From NCBI GenBank assembly GCA_944328495.1, contig CALVHR010000047.1, positions 1 to 63,171 on the forward strand: 63,171 nt of DNA, given 5' to 3'. Below, piece after piece: positions 26,856 to 38,526 of this stretch. Positions within the stretch are counted from its first letter, which is position 1. Every line of letters begins with the position of its first letter. The translations under genes and the position numbers were made by a program. The stretch comes from an uncultured Clostridia bacterium. Its GTDB lineage: Bacteria; Bacillota; Clostridia; Christensenellales; Borkfalkiaceae. Below the pieces are notes generated by a model. The model saw only the letters and a list, made by a program, of their open reading frames with translations. It had not been told where the DNA came from and did no database searches.

Positions 26856-29237
26856 TTATTCTTCTCCGATCAGCGCAAGCTCTTTGAGAGCCCTCGTGTA
26901 TGCAATATATTTTTCATGCACGGTCATGCCCGCATCGGCAACGGCCACACAAGTAAATTCCAGTCCCTTCGATTCGTATACGGTCATAAGGTTGATGCGT
27001 TTTTTGGAAAGTTTGCCGCTTTCGCCCAATACATTATAACTCTTGCGCTTATATTTTTCCAACTCGCTTTCGGATACGATCACGGCTTTCAAGCCCTTCT
27101 TGTCACGGAAAAATCCGTTGATGCCGCGAATTCCGATCGCTTGCACCGGCGGCCCGTCAAACCCGATCGCCCGCATATTAATGTGCAGATGATCGGCCAC
27201 ATATTCGACGATCTGGTTGGTATTCCGATAGTTCTGATCAAGCATATAGACTGTTCCCGAACAGGCATCCGCCCAATCCGAAAGCCCGCGGTACGGCGTT
27301 ATATTCTGCGCAAGGTCACCGTAAATATTAAATACTGCATCTTCATTGATCGAATGCAAAAGTTTGTACTCGTTGACGGAAATATCTTGACCTTCATCGA
27401 TAAAGACCATCCCGAAACGAGGTTCAAGCTTCTTGCCCAGCAATGTCAGGATCAAACATAATACATATGCATCACAGCGAACTAAACCCTTACCCATTCC
27501 GAAGCGATTTTTCACTTTACGAACAATATCCTTATAGAACAATCGGGCAAGTTCAATCTGTGTTCCGCATTTACCGATTTTTACAAAATAATCATTGCCT
27601 CGCAAAGTTTCGAACAATTCACAAAAGCCGCCGAAACGTTCGGAAATTTCGGTTATGCCAGCACATATTTTATCAATTTCTTCAAGCAATTCGTTGCGCC
27701 GCTGAATGCGTTCCGCATACGTTTCAACTTCAATGCCGCCGCGGAATATTTTATACCTTCGCAAATCGGTGATTTCTTTACCGACTGTTTCTTTCAGCCG
27801 CTCCAAATCATTCAGCGCCGTATCCGTAACCCGATCGTGCATGGAAGCGATAAAACTTGCCGATCTGTAAAACGACAACAACCTCCGATAAAATTCACCG
27901 TAATTTTTTACTCTTTCGCTTTTAAGATCGGTTGAGAAAAATTCTTCGACCGCCGTGACGCAATTCATTAATTCGCGAAACGGTTTGGTGTAATACAACC
28001 CGCCTTCTTCCTTTTCCTTGATTTCTCCCAGCACAACACGGCGTATACGTACGCTTGCATTTCGTATATCGGCAAACAGTTCCAGCTGTCTGGCACAGCT
28101 GCGCGCCGACTCTTCAATGACTTGTATGCACTCATCGCTCGCAAACATCCCGAATATTCCTTCGTAAATTTTCGTGAGCCTATTTTTTACGTCCGCATAA
28201 AACTTGTCTGAATAAACATAATCCATGTAGCCCTGCGGCACTTTCTGTAACAAATCAATCTTCTCTGCTATATCTACTCCATCGTTTTTTAAAAGTTTCA
28301 AAAAATAATCGTCAATTGTTGTTGTCTGTACCTTTTCCAGCTCCAACACCTGCGACAACTCATCGATAAACGCATTGAATGAGTTGCTCGGCGTTATGAC
28401 CAGCACATCGCGCGGGCGCAGATTTTCATTATTGTACATCAGAAAACTCAAACGATGCAGCATGATCATGGTTTTCCCGCTACCGGCACATCCCTGTAAT
28501 ACAAAACTTTCTCTTTCCGCCTTCGTAATGATTTCGTATTGCTTTTCCTGGATCGTTTCAATAATATCCGAAATCTCCGACTGTTCTTTACGCGCGCGAA
28601 GAATTTCTTTCAGATAAGGATCAAAGATGATTTCTTCGTCACGCCCTGCAATTTCTTCTTTCGTAAGATAATTTTTTACACTGAGATACTCGTTTTTAAA
28701 ATCCAAAAGTTTGCCGTTCAACGTCCGCAACGCACGGCGCAGTATCAGTTTATAATTATAATCGTTGATCGAAAAAGCAATCTGGCTTTTCTGATAATAT
28801 TTCCGCGCGAGCGGAGCACGCCAATCCACGATCTCTAAATTAAGATCACCGCGCTTACCTATATAATAACTGTTGTACCCTTCCTGATCATCATACAAAT
28901 CCATACGGGCAAAATACGGTTCTACAAAAAAACCTTTATACCCTTCGATTTCTTCCTTCCACTTTTTAATGTCCGCGCTTTTGCGTATGATCTCCTGGTA
29001 ATTTTCTGCACTGAAATCATCCGTTCGTAACTTTGCGATCTCATCTTGCGCATTCCGGATCTTTAATTTCAGCTTATTGATATAACACGTTTTTAACAAA
29101 AACATAACCACGCGGATATGTTTCTCTTCATATTCGCGCTGTTTTTCGTTATCCAACAAATCAAGATAAAATTGTTTATCCGGCTCCTTTCGGCTGCTGA
29201 TATAACTATGCAATTCGTATAGTGAAGTTTCGGACAT
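26856..29237 (-). CDS. helD: HelD-type UvrD-like helicase (RNA polymerase recycling factor)
   Basis: A 793-residue superfamily-1 ATPase. The N-terminal ~70 residues form a predicted coiled coil. The HelD-specific YIGKRGDLNLEIVDWRAPLA is followed by Walker A GCAGSGKTMIMLHRL near 250, GMVFIDEGQDISVNEY (Walker B), LDQNYRNTNQIVEY and LMTVYESKGLEF. HelD binds core RNA polymerase and releases it from stalled or used complexes. The ATG at 29237 is preceded by GAGGGG; an upstream in-frame TTG at 29252 is less likely. Confidence 0.88.
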   Translation of the reverse strand: MSETSLYELHSYISSRKEPDKQFYLDLLDNEKQREYEEKHIRVVMFLLKTCYINKLKLKIRNAQDEIAKLRTDDFSAENYQEIIRKSADIKKWKEEIEGYKGFFVEPYFARMDLYDDQEGYNSYYIGKRGDLNLEIVDWRAPLARKYYQKSQIAFSINDYNYKLILRRALRTLNGKLLDFKNEYLSVKNYLTKEEIAGRDEEIIFDPYLKEILRARKEQSEISDIIETIQEKQYEIITKAERESFVLQGCAGSGKTMIMLHRLSFLMYNNENLRPRDVLVITPSNSFNAFIDELSQVLELEKVQTTTIDDYFLKLLKNDGVDIAEKIDLLQKVPQGYMDYVYSDKFYADVKNRLTKIYEGIFGMFASDECIQVIEESARSCARQLELFADIRNASVRIRRVVLGEIKEKEEGGLYYTKPFRELMNCVTAVEEFFSTDLKSERVKNYGEFYRRLLSFYRSASFIASMHDRVTDTALNDLERLKETVGKEITDLRRYKIFRGGIEVETYAERIQRRNELLEEIDKICAGITEISERFGGFCELFETLRGNDYFVKIGKCGTQIELARLFYKDIVRKVKNRFGMGKGLVRCDAYVLCLILTLLGKKLEPRFGMVFIDEGQDISVNEYKLLHSINEDAVFNIYGDLAQNITPYRGLSDWADACSGTVYMLDQNYRNTNQIVEYVADHLHINMRAIGFDGPPVQAIGIRGINGFFRDKKGLKAVIVSESELEKYKRKSYNVLGESGKLSKKRINLMTVYESKGLEFTCVAVADAGMTVHEKYIAYTRALKELALIGEE

Positions 29238-29303
29238 TTTACCCCTCATCAAATTGCTTCATCCGCAAAATAAAATGGTATCGCTTTAGTATAGCACATC
29301 TTT

Positions 29304-29341
29304 AAAAAAAAAGAAATACCTTTGTGAAATTTTTCACAAAG
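29304..29341 (-). terminator. Terminator of the gua gene group
   Basis: CTTTGTGAAA (29320-29329) pairs with 29332-29341 around a very short loop. A run of nine U (29304-29312) follows after a few bases on the minus strand. It lies about 50 nt beyond the stop of the second guaA. Confidence 0.75.
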
Positions 29342-29389
29342 ATATTCCCATAACACAAAGATAGTTATCTTTCGGCAAAATACGCACAC

Positions 29390-30370
29390 TTATTCCCATT
29401 CGATTGTTCCGCAAGGCTTTGGCGTAAGGTCGTAAAGAACACGGTTCACACCTTTCACTTCCTTTGTGATACGATCTGTAATATGCTCTAAAAGAGGAAA
29501 GGGAATATCCTCCACAGTCGCTGTCATTGCATCCACTGTGTTGACCGCACGCAATATGACAGGATATTCAAAAGAACGTTTTCCGGCCTTCACACCAACC
29601 GATTTAAAATCAGGTACGACCGTAAAATATTGCCATACCTTTCCTTCAAGCCCGTTTTTCATAAATTCTTCACGCAAAATTGCGTCGGACTCGCGCACGC
29701 ATTCCAGCCTGTCTCGGGTGATTGCTCCTAAGCAGCGAACGCCGAGTCCCGGACCGGGAAACGGCTGGCGATAAACCATTCCGTCGGGAAGTCCGAGCGT
29801 TTTACCAACAACGCGCACCTCATCTTTAAAAAGAAATTTTAACGGTTCAACAAGTTCAAACTTCAAATCCTCAGGCAAACCGCCGACATTATGATGCGCT
29901 TTGACCGGACCGCTCTCGAGAATGTCCGGATAAATAGTTCCCTGTGCCAAGAATTCGATTCCGTCCAATTTCCTTGCTTCTTCTTCAAAAACACGAATAA
30001 ATTCCGCACCGATGATCTTTCGCTTCATTTCGGGCTCCGCTACCCCTTTCAGCTTGTCCAAAAAACGATCAACAGCATCGACATAAACAAGGTTGGCATC
30101 CATTTGATTGCGAAATACCTCCACGACCTGCTCCGGTTCGCCTTTCCGTAACAGTCCGTGATTAACATGTACGCATACCAAATTTTTCCCGATCGCTTTA
30201 ATCAGAAGCGCTGCAACGACCGATGAATCTACCCCGCCGGAAAGAGCAAGCAAAACCTTTTTATCGCCTACCTGTTTTTTGACTGCGGCAATCTGTTCAT
30301 CAATGAAACTCTTTGCAAGAGCCTCCGTAGAAATTCGCTCCATACTTTCCGGTCTCTTATTATTCTCCAT
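29390..30370 (-). CDS. GMP synthase ATP-pyrophosphatase paralogue (no amidotransferase)
   Basis: A 326-residue protein corresponding to the second half of GuaA: the ATP-PPase P-loop [16 protein letters not shown], then [26 protein letters not shown] and the dimerisation domain ending in KPCGTIEWE. It lacks the class-I glutamine amidotransferase domain that the neighbouring full-length guaA has. It would aminate XMP with free ammonia, or borrow ammonia from another subunit, as the split archaeal enzyme does. It lies 45 nt downstream of guaA with a GGGGAGG site. The sequence is clearly diverged from guaA, so this is not a recent duplication. Confidence 0.9.
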   Translation of the reverse strand: MENNKRPESMERISTEALAKSFIDEQIAAVKKQVGDKKVLLALSGGVDSSVVAALLIKAIGKNLVCVHVNHGLLRKGEPEQVVEVFRNQMDANLVYVDAVDRFLDKLKGVAEPEMKRKIIGAEFIRVFEEEARKLDGIEFLAQGTIYPDILESGPVKAHHNVGGLPEDLKFELVEPLKFLFKDEVRVVGKTLGLPDGMVYRQPFPGPGLGVRCLGAITRDRLECVRESDAILREEFMKNGLEGKVWQYFTVVPDFKSVGVKAGKRSFEYPVILRAVNTVDAMTATVEDIPFPLLEHITDRITKEVKGVNRVLYDLTPKPCGTIEWE

Positions 30371-30415
30371 AAATTTATCCCCTCCCCGGTAATTATAGTT
30401 TTTCGGAACTTAATC

Positions 30416-31951
30416 TTACTCCCACTCGATTGTAGCAGGCGGCTTTGACGTTATATCATAAACAATGCGGTTTGCATGCGCAACTTCGTTAATAATACGG
30501 TTGGAAATTTTTTCCAACACATCATACGGAATGCGAGCCCAATCGGCAGTCATCGCATCCACACTTGTTACTGCCCGCAACGCGATGACAGGCTCATATG
30601 TCCGAGCATCCCCCATAACACCTACCGTGGAAGTCGACGTAATAACGGCAAAATATTGCCAGATTTCTCGGTTAAGCCCCGCCTTTGCAATTTCTTCACG
30701 CATTATAAAATCAGCATCACGCAAAGTCTGTAATTTTTCTTCCGTAACTTCACCCATGATGCGGATGGCAAGCCCCGGTCCGGGGAAGGGCTGACGCTGT
30801 ACGACCGATTCGGGAAGTCCGAGTTCCTCGCCTACTTTTCTGACCTCGTCTTTGAACAGATCGCGAAGCGGTTCGATGATTTCTTTAAAGTCGACAACCG
30901 AAGGAAGCCCCCCGACGTTATGATGGCTTTTTATGACCGCCGAAGCGCCTTTACCGCTTTCGATCACATCCGGATAAATCGTTCCTTGCACGAGAAAATC
31001 AACAGCCCCGATCTTCTTGGCTTCCGCTTCAAATACTTTAATAAATTCGTCGCCGATTATTTTGCGCTTTTTTTCGGGATCGGTCACCCCCGCAAGTCTG
31101 GAAAGAAAACGCTCGCGCGCATCTGCCTTAATCAAGTTCATCCCAAGTCTATCGCGAAACACATCAACAACTTCTTCGGCTTCACCTTTGCGCAATAGTC
31201 CGTGATCGACGAATACACTTGTAAGATTTTCGCCTATGGCACGATGTATAAGTGTCGCAGCAACTGCGCTGTCCACACCGCCGCTCATTGCACATAGAAC
31301 TTTTTTACCCGACAGCTTTTTGCGCAAAACGGCAACCTGCTCGTCGACAAAATTAGCCATAGTCCAATCGCCGGTTGCCCCGCAAACATTGTAAAGAAAA
31401 TTATGAAGAATTTTTTCTCCTTCGATCGTATGGTGTACTTCTGTGTGAAACTGAATACCGTAAATTTTACGCTCGATATCTTCAAAACCTGCCGCGGGAC
31501 AAGTTGCAGTCTTTGCCGTAACCTTAAACCCCGAAGGCACCTCTTTTACATAATCAGTATGACTCATCCAGCAGATATTTTGTGATGTGACATTCTGGAA
31601 AAGCGCACTTTCTGCGGAATAATGAATATCGCTCTTGCCGTATTCGCGCGTTTTTGCATGCGCAACTTCCCCTCCGAGCATATACGCTATAAGCTGACAT
31701 CCGTAACATATCCCGAGAATGGGTACACCCAATCGAAATATTTCGGGATCAACCGAAGGGGCATCTTTTTCATAAACACTGTTGGGCCCACCCGTAAAAA
31801 TAATACCGATCGGATCGTATTCGCGGATTTTTTTCATGCTCATCGTGTAAGGAACAAGATCGCAATATACGTTCTGCTCACGTACGCGCCGCGCGATAAG
31901 CTGATTGTACTGTCCGCCAAAATCTAAAACCAATACTTTTTCGTGTCGCAT
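30416..31951 (-). CDS. guaA: GMP synthase (glutamine-hydrolysing)
   Basis: A 511-residue two-domain enzyme converting XMP to GMP. The class-I amidotransferase domain has the nucleophilic Cys82 in GICYGCQL with the later QFHTEVHHT (His) segment. The ATP-PPase P-loop [12 protein letters not shown] and the C-terminal dimerisation domain (ends KPPATIEWE) follow. It is 70 nt after guaB, with a perfect hairpin between them. Confidence 0.97.
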   Translation of the reverse strand: MRHEKVLVLDFGGQYNQLIARRVREQNVYCDLVPYTMSMKKIREYDPIGIIFTGGPNSVYEKDAPSVDPEIFRLGVPILGICYGCQLIAYMLGGEVAHAKTREYGKSDIHYSAESALFQNVTSQNICWMSHTDYVKEVPSGFKVTAKTATCPAAGFEDIERKIYGIQFHTEVHHTIEGEKILHNFLYNVCGATGDWTMANFVDEQVAVLRKKLSGKKVLCAMSGGVDSAVAATLIHRAIGENLTSVFVDHGLLRKGEAEEVVDVFRDRLGMNLIKADARERFLSRLAGVTDPEKKRKIIGDEFIKVFEAEAKKIGAVDFLVQGTIYPDVIESGKGASAVIKSHHNVGGLPSVVDFKEIIEPLRDLFKDEVRKVGEELGLPESVVQRQPFPGPGLAIRIMGEVTEEKLQTLRDADFIMREEIAKAGLNREIWQYFAVITSTSTVGVMGDARTYEPVIALRAVTSVDAMTADWARIPYDVLEKISNRIINEVAHANRIVYDITSKPPATIEWE

Positions 31952-31981
31952 ATTTACTCCGTAATTTAACTTTTAAACGAC

Positions 31982-32005
31982 AATGTACCGCCGAAGCGGT
32001 ACATT
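31982..32005 (-). promoter_or_regulatory. Perfect hairpin between guaB and guaA
   Basis: In minus-strand RNA, AATGTACCGC pairs with GCGGTACATT around a UUCG tetraloop, an exceptionally stable fold. There is no proper U run after it, so it looks more like an mRNA-stability or processing element, or a partial terminator, than a full terminator. Confidence 0.6.
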
Positions 32006-32021
32006 TTGGATACAAATCAGC

Positions 32022-33488
<1,467 letters not shown>

Positions 33489-33535
33489 CTATCCTTTATT
33501 TTTATGTAAAATTTCAGACAAAATAAAATAATCGA

Positions 33536-34162
33536 TTATCCGGCACAATATGCCGCAAGAGAATCCGAAAAAGTTTTAAAATAATCGTAATCTTCTCCCG
33601 TGGGATGCAAAGAAGAGAGACGCCACAAAATATCGGAACAATACTCCTTATCGTCGGAAGTCATCGCAACGCTTGCCAAAAAAACAACCGCATTGCCTTC
33701 GCTGAACTGATTATTTCCCAGCGCAGAAAACGCTGTGTCCATTGCCGCGGCTATTCCCGTTTTATATTGCGACGCGGCAACAATTCCGACAAAATACTGA
33801 GAACTTTCTACTTTAACGCGAGAGGCTGCCGTACCTGGTGCCCCGCCATTCTTTTGATCGCACGCGGCACAATATGCCGAAAAATCATCCCGTTGCAAAA
33901 GGATGGCGCCATATTCCGCCGCGTCTCCATATCTTTCTGCGTAATAACTCCGCTCGACGGCAATTGCAAGATCGTTTACATCATCGGTATGCTTGTAAAC
34001 CGAGACGCTATATGAAGCGCACGCTCCGTCCATCCCCAATCCGTTCGTGATCGAAACCATCACAGAGGGAAAAAACAAACTGAAAACTCCGAACAGCAGT
34101 AATGCCAGAGCCAGTATGCACGCAAGTGTTATAAGCGCGGTTTTTGCAATCAATTTTCCCAA
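33536..34162 (-). CDS. Membrane-anchored protein of unknown function
   Basis: A 208-residue protein I do not recognise. An N-terminal hydrophobic helix (TALITLACILALALLLFGVF) anchors a mostly helical, presumably extracellular region. That region has regularly spaced Ala/Tyr-rich helices (DLAIAVERSYYAERYGDAAE, later LHPTGEDYDYFKTFSDSLA), which recall TPR-like repeats. I place the start at a TTG (34160-34162) because GAGGGAGAG stands 6 nt before it; an upstream TTG at 34192 would add ten residues without a ribosome binding site. It stands alone, divergent from the following lipoprotein. Confidence 0.6.
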   Translation of the reverse strand: MGKLIAKTALITLACILALALLLFGVFSLFFPSVMVSITNGLGMDGACASYSVSVYKHTDDVNDLAIAVERSYYAERYGDAAEYGAILLQRDDFSAYCAACDQKNGGAPGTAASRVKVESSQYFVGIVAASQYKTGIAAAMDTAFSALGNNQFSEGNAVVFLASVAMTSDDKEYCSDILWRLSSLHPTGEDYDYFKTFSDSLAAYCAG

Positions 34163-34200
34163 ACCGTTCTCTCCCTCAGTACAAAACTTCAATTGATAGA

Positions 34201-34271
34201 GACGTACAACCTCTCGATTCGGCTCGCTGCAGCCGTAAACGACTCCCTGTGAACCGAAAATTCAGTACGTC
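34201..34271. repeat. Nested inverted repeats between divergent genes
   Basis: Within the ~230-nt gap, GACGTAC (34201-34207) pairs with GTACGTC (34265-34271), TTCGG (34218-34222) with CCGAA (34254-34258), and CGGCT (34220-34224) with AGCCG (34231-34235). The rest of the gap is AT-rich and shows no gene. It may be an operator region or a small structured RNA. Confidence 0.3.
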
Positions 34272-34392
34272 ACAAAATATTTTAATTATTTTAGCACACA
34301 GCACAAAAAAAATCAACCTTATTGCGTAAAATAATCATTTTCTGCCGCATGAAAAAATAAAAATAAAATGAAATCTTTTGGAAGGTGAAAAA

Positions 34393-35073
34393 ATGAAACG
34401 AAAAATCCTGTCAATCCTTTCTCTCGTCGTTTGCCTCACCGCTCTCATATGGTGCTGCGGTTGTTCATCACAGCCCGATCTGACGAATTCTGTTTCCGAA
34501 TACAGAAGCGATATTTATGAAGGAACAGAAGGCGAATACAGCGTTTTTGCATCCTATACGGAGCGCGAATACCCCTATCTTGCCGACGGCTATGTCGGGA
34601 ATATGACAAAAATCTTCGAAGTCGTACTAACCGCGCCCGACAACACCAAGACATATGCAATACAATTTACAATCGGACAAAAACAATACTCCGCCGAATT
34701 ATCGTTCGACAGCGTGCGCATGATTCATTCCTGTTCGCAAACCATCGAACGGCCCGAAGAGGCTTCGATCACCTTTATCGTGACAGATATTGACTCCGAC
34801 TCCGCACCTGTAGCCACCGTTACGGCTTCCGACATCAGAAGCGATGAAATGCTTCCGCTCGGCCGGCTCCTGGAAAAAGTGCAAAGCGCAGAACAATCAC
34901 ATTTCGGAGCGCTCACTTCCGGAAAAAATTTTGCAGGAGAAATTTACGTAAGGCTGCTTTACGAGAACAAGCAATGCTATTATTACGTCGGCATCATTGA
35001 CCGAACAGGAAACACTTACGCCATTTTGGCGGATGCCGTAAGCGGAGAAATTCTTGCGACAAGAAATCAATGA
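34393..35073 (+). CDS. Putative lipoprotein, PepSY-like C-terminus
   Basis: A 226-residue secreted protein and one of only two clear plus-strand genes. The ATG at 34393 has an AAGGTG site. A signal peptide (KILSILSLVVCLTALIW) ends in CCGCSS, a possible but imperfect lipobox with Cys24. The C-terminal part (YYYVGIIDRTGNTYAILADA, then VSGEILA) resembles a PepSY domain. The middle segment is not recognised. No terminator is obvious after it; it is convergent with hemW. Confidence 0.7.
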   Translation: MKRKILSILSLVVCLTALIWCCGCSSQPDLTNSVSEYRSDIYEGTEGEYSVFASYTEREYPYLADGYVGNMTKIFEVVLTAPDNTKTYAIQFTIGQKQYSAELSFDSVRMIHSCSQTIERPEEASITFIVTDIDSDSAPVATVTASDIRSDEMLPLGRLLEKVQSAEQSHFGALTSGKNFAGEIYVRLLYENKQCYYYVGIIDRTGNTYAILADAVSGEILATRNQ

Positions 35074-35126
35074 TTTTTTGAATATTTCCGCCCGAAGGTA
35101 CCGCAAACGAGACAACTCCACCGATA

Positions 35127-36236
35127 TTATTGCAAAAAATCGATCAATATTGTATTTTGGACATACAGGAATTCATCCTTTATCTTGATACGACTGTTGG
35201 TAAGTTCCAAATATTTTGCATTTTTTTTAAGAGGTTCTAAAAAATCAGATGCAAAATCAGTCCCGAATTCTTGTTTGTATTCGCGTAGGCTGAGCCCTTC
35301 TTCGGTGCGCAACGCCAGCATAACTTTTTCAAACCGTGCATCCTGCGGGTCGATCAAAGCGTCATCGACTACAGGATAGTGATTTGACAAAATACATTTC
35401 ATATAGTCATCAAGATCGTGCGTGTTTGTAAATCTTCTGCCGAATATAAACGAACTTGCGGAAACCCCGAACCCGATATACTCTCCTCTTCGCCAATAAT
35501 TTAAGTTGTGCCGCGACTGTGCCCCGCTTTTTGCAAAATTTGAAACCTCATACCGCAAAAAGCCCTTTTCCTTCAAAAATTTACAGGCCGCTTGATACAT
35601 TTCCGCAACGGCGTCGGCATCGGGCAATTCACCGTTTAAATAATCGGTATATATCGGAGTTCCGTCCTCCGGCGTCAGTGCATACATTGAAATATGCCTG
35701 ACACCGCAATCCGACGCAAATTCGATGGATTTTTTGATATCGGATACGCTCTGATCTTTCAGTCCGATCATAATATCCGCGCTTTTATTAGCATCGCCCA
35801 ATAAGTCGCATGCAATTCGGAAATCTTTTGCCGCATGTATTCTGCCGAGATCTTCTAGCTGTGAGTCGATTGCCGATTGCAACCCGATCGAAAACCGATT
35901 GATCGCGCAATGTTTATATGCATCGACTTTTTGCTGATCGATTGTCCCCGGGTTCAACTCAATCGTAACTTCAGCACCGTCTGCTAGTTCAAAACACGCA
36001 CGGATCTGATTCATGCAGCCGACGATCCACTTAGAATCGATCACCGAAGGCGTTCCGCCTCCAAAATAAACAGTATCAAATTTTTTCCCTTTTAATTCTG
36101 CCGACCGCAGTTTCATTTCTTTTAAAACGCACGCCATGTACGCATCCGCAAACCCGATTTTCTGCGGATATGAAGTAAAGTCACAGTAGCGACATTTCGA
36201 CTTACAAAACGGAACATGAATGTATATTCCAGCCAT
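35127..36236 (-). CDS. hemW: HemW radical SAM protein
   Basis: A 369-residue radical-SAM protein of the HemN/HemW group. The cluster-binding cysteines are C11, C15 and C18 in FCKSKCRYCDF, followed by the FGGGTPS glycine motif and the HemN C-terminal domain. The single aromatic after the third cysteine and the lack of an N-terminal HemN extension fit HemW, a haem chaperone, rather than coproporphyrinogen oxidase. lepA-hemW is a conserved pair; here an alkyltransferase gene lies between them. Confidence 0.9.
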   Translation of the reverse strand: MAGIYIHVPFCKSKCRYCDFTSYPQKIGFADAYMACVLKEMKLRSAELKGKKFDTVYFGGGTPSVIDSKWIVGCMNQIRACFELADGAEVTIELNPGTIDQQKVDAYKHCAINRFSIGLQSAIDSQLEDLGRIHAAKDFRIACDLLGDANKSADIMIGLKDQSVSDIKKSIEFASDCGVRHISMYALTPEDGTPIYTDYLNGELPDADAVAEMYQAACKFLKEKGFLRYEVSNFAKSGAQSRHNLNYWRRGEYIGFGVSASSFIFGRRFTNTHDLDDYMKCILSNHYPVVDDALIDPQDARFEKVMLALRTEEGLSLREYKQEFGTDFASDFLEPLKKNAKYLELTNSRIKIKDEFLYVQNTILIDFLQ

Positions 36237-36287
36237 ATACCCTTCCTTTTATCAATTTATGTCAAACATAGTACATCGTATTTGATC

Positions 36288-36323
36288 AAATACCGCCGGC
36301 AATCAAGGTTGCCAGCGGTATTT
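36288..36323 (-). terminator. Stem-loop overlapping the alkyltransferase stop
   Basis: A 15-bp stem with one mismatch (36288-36302 with 36309-36323) has the TGA stop in its loop. No U run follows on the minus strand, so termination would be weak; on the plus strand ATTTATTTATA follows. Confidence 0.5.
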
Positions 36324-36626
36324 ATTTATATCAACATAATACAAGCCATCTTTCTGAAAAACTGCAACCCCCTCTTTTTTCAGCATTTCGCCCTGCACAT
36401 GAGGCCCGCCGAACGCAAAACCTGGCGCAAGGCGCCCCTCGCGATTAACAACTCGGTGGCATGGAATTATTCCGGGTAACGGGTTCACATGCAGTGCATA
36501 CCCCACCGCCCGCGAGGCATGAGGGTTGCCGCAGAGAACAGCAATCTGCCCGTAAGTTGCAACCATTCCGAAAGGTATGTTGCGCACTGCCGCATAGACT
36601 TTTTCAAAGAAATTTTCCGTTGTCAT
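36303..36626 (-). CDS. Single-domain DNA alkyltransferase (MGMT/Ogt family)
   Basis: A 107-residue protein made only of the C-terminal DNA-binding/active-site domain of O6-alkylguanine-DNA alkyltransferases. The active-site motif is IIPCHRVV with Cys56, so it is not an alkyltransferase-like (ATL) protein, which has Trp here. The helix-turn-helix YGQIAVLCGNPHASRAVG is intact. It probably repairs O6-methylguanine by suicide transfer, despite missing the N-terminal domain. Good GGAG site. It lies between lepA and hemW. Confidence 0.85.
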   Translation of the reverse strand: MTTENFFEKVYAAVRNIPFGMVATYGQIAVLCGNPHASRAVGYALHVNPLPGIIPCHRVVNREGRLAPGFAFGGPHVQGEMLKKEGVAVFQKDGLYYVDINKYRWQP

Positions 36627-36647
36627 TAAAAAACTCCGGCATTCGCC

Positions 36648-38453
36648 TCATTTATTTGTTTTCAGAATAGACATAAAAACTTCGGACGGCACCTCAACCG
36701 AGCCTATGCTGCGCATTCGCTTCTTCCCCTCTTTCTGTTTTTCGAGAAGCTTCTTCTTCCGCGTTATATCGCCGCCATAGCATTTTGCAAGAACGTCCTT
36801 TCGAACCGCCTTAACCGTTTCCCTCGCTATGATCTTCCCCCCGACAGCCGCCTGGATAGGGATCTCAAACAATTGACGCGGAATCGCATCTTTCAAGTTT
36901 TCCGCCAGTTCTCTACCTCGCGGATACGCACGATCTTTGTGTACGATCATTGAAAGCGCGTCACAAACATCACCGTTCAATAGTATATCCAATTTCACGA
37001 GTTCACTGCGCTCATACCCGATCAATTCATAATCAAAACTGGCGTACCCGCGCGTTCTTGATTTTATTTGATCAAAGAAATCATAAATAATTTCATTTAA
37101 AGGCAGCGTATAAAGAAGTTTGACCCTTTTCTTGTCGAGATAAGTCATATCTTTAAACACTCCGCGTTTTTCTTGGCAAAGGTCCATAATCGAGCCGATA
37201 TAATCGGGCGGAGAGTATATTTCCGCCTTTACGATCGGCTCCTCCATCCACTCAATATCCGCAGGCTCCGGTAAATGTGAAGGATTATCAACAAATAATT
37301 CTTGCCCGTCCGTCTTGTGAACGAGATACGATACGCTCGGCGCCGTGGTAATAATATCCAGATTGAACTCACGCTCGATACGTTCCTGTATGATTTCCAT
37401 GTGCAAAAGGCCTAAAAAACCGCAACGGAATCCAAAGCCCAAAGCCACCGATGTATCCGGCTCAAAGATCAACGACGCATCGTTAAGCTGCAATTTTAAA
37501 AGGGCGTCCTTTAAATCATTGAACTTGCTTCCGTCCAAGGGATATATTCCGCAAAACACGACCGATTGAACTTTCTTATATCCGGGAAGAGGTTCCGACG
37601 CCGGCTCCAGCGCATTTGTAACTGTATCGCCCACCGCAACATCCTGAATGCTCTTTATGCTCGCCGCAATATACCCGACCTCTCCGGCATTCAGCAAATC
37701 TTTTGGCAATAATTTCGGATTGAACGCACCGACTTCCGTCACTTCAAATTGTTTATCCGAGCGAAAGGTTTTGATCACATCGCCAACGCGAACGCTGCCG
37801 TCCTTGATCCGGACAAATAAAATAACCCCTTTATAATTGTCATAATAGCTGTCGAAAATCAGCGCCTTTAACGGAGCTTCCGTATCTCCCTGCGGCGCAG
37901 GAATATGTTCCACGATCTTTTCAAGTATATCTTCAATGTTCGTACCTTCCTTTGCGGATACACAGGGAGCATATGAAGCATCCAAGCCGATCACTTCTTC
38001 TATTTCCTTTTTCGTACCCTCAACATCCGCCGAAGCCAAATCGATCTTGTTGATCACCGGAATAATTTCGAGATCGTTTTCGAGAGCGAGATATACGTTT
38101 GCCAATGTCTGCGCCTCGATCCCCTGCGTCGCGTCAACCACAAGAAGAGCGCCTTCGCATGCAGCCAACGAACGGGAAACTTCATACGTAAAGTCGACAT
38201 GACCAGGTGTGTCAATCAAATTGAACTCGTACTCATTTCCGTCTTTCGCCGTATAATACATCCGAACCGGCGTCAATTTAATCGTAATGCCGCGTTCACG
38301 TTCCAAATCCATGGAGTCAAGAAGCTGATCTTCCATATCGCGCGCGGAAACCTGCCCGGTCAGCTCCATAATACGGTCGGCTATGGTGCTTTTACCATGA
38401 TCGATATGCGCAATGATGCAAAAATTTCGGATAAATTTACTCGGTTGGGACAT
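36648..38453 (-). CDS. lepA: Elongation factor 4 (LepA)
   Basis: A 601-residue translational GTPase. The P-loop is [14 protein letters not shown], followed by [15 protein letters not shown] (G3) and [12 protein letters not shown] (G4). The LepA-specific C-terminal domain ends in [18 protein letters not shown]. Length is normal. In Bacillus the genes gpr and spoIIP come just before lepA; here a hydrolase and dtd do. Confidence 0.97.
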   Translation of the reverse strand: MSQPSKFIRNFCIIAHIDHGKSTIADRIMELTGQVSARDMEDQLLDSMDLERERGITIKLTPVRMYYTAKDGNEYEFNLIDTPGHVDFTYEVSRSLAACEGALLVVDATQGIEAQTLANVYLALENDLEIIPVINKIDLASADVEGTKKEIEEVIGLDASYAPCVSAKEGTNIEDILEKIVEHIPAPQGDTEAPLKALIFDSYYDNYKGVILFVRIKDGSVRVGDVIKTFRSDKQFEVTEVGAFNPKLLPKDLLNAGEVGYIAASIKSIQDVAVGDTVTNALEPASEPLPGYKKVQSVVFCGIYPLDGSKFNDLKDALLKLQLNDASLIFEPDTSVALGFGFRCGFLGLLHMEIIQERIEREFNLDIITTAPSVSYLVHKTDGQELFVDNPSHLPEPADIEWMEEPIVKAEIYSPPDYIGSIMDLCQEKRGVFKDMTYLDKKRVKLLYTLPLNEIIYDFFDQIKSRTRGYASFDYELIGYERSELVKLDILLNGDVCDALSMIVHKDRAYPRGRELAENLKDAIPRQLFEIPIQAAVGGKIIARETVKAVRKDVLAKCYGGDITRKKKLLEKQKEGKKRMRSIGSVEVPSEVFMSILKTNK

Positions 38454-38526
38454 TTATTACTCCACGCAAAAAATTTACAGCGGGGATTCCGCTTTTTAAA
38501 ATCGTTTCAGATAAATCAATAAAAAA

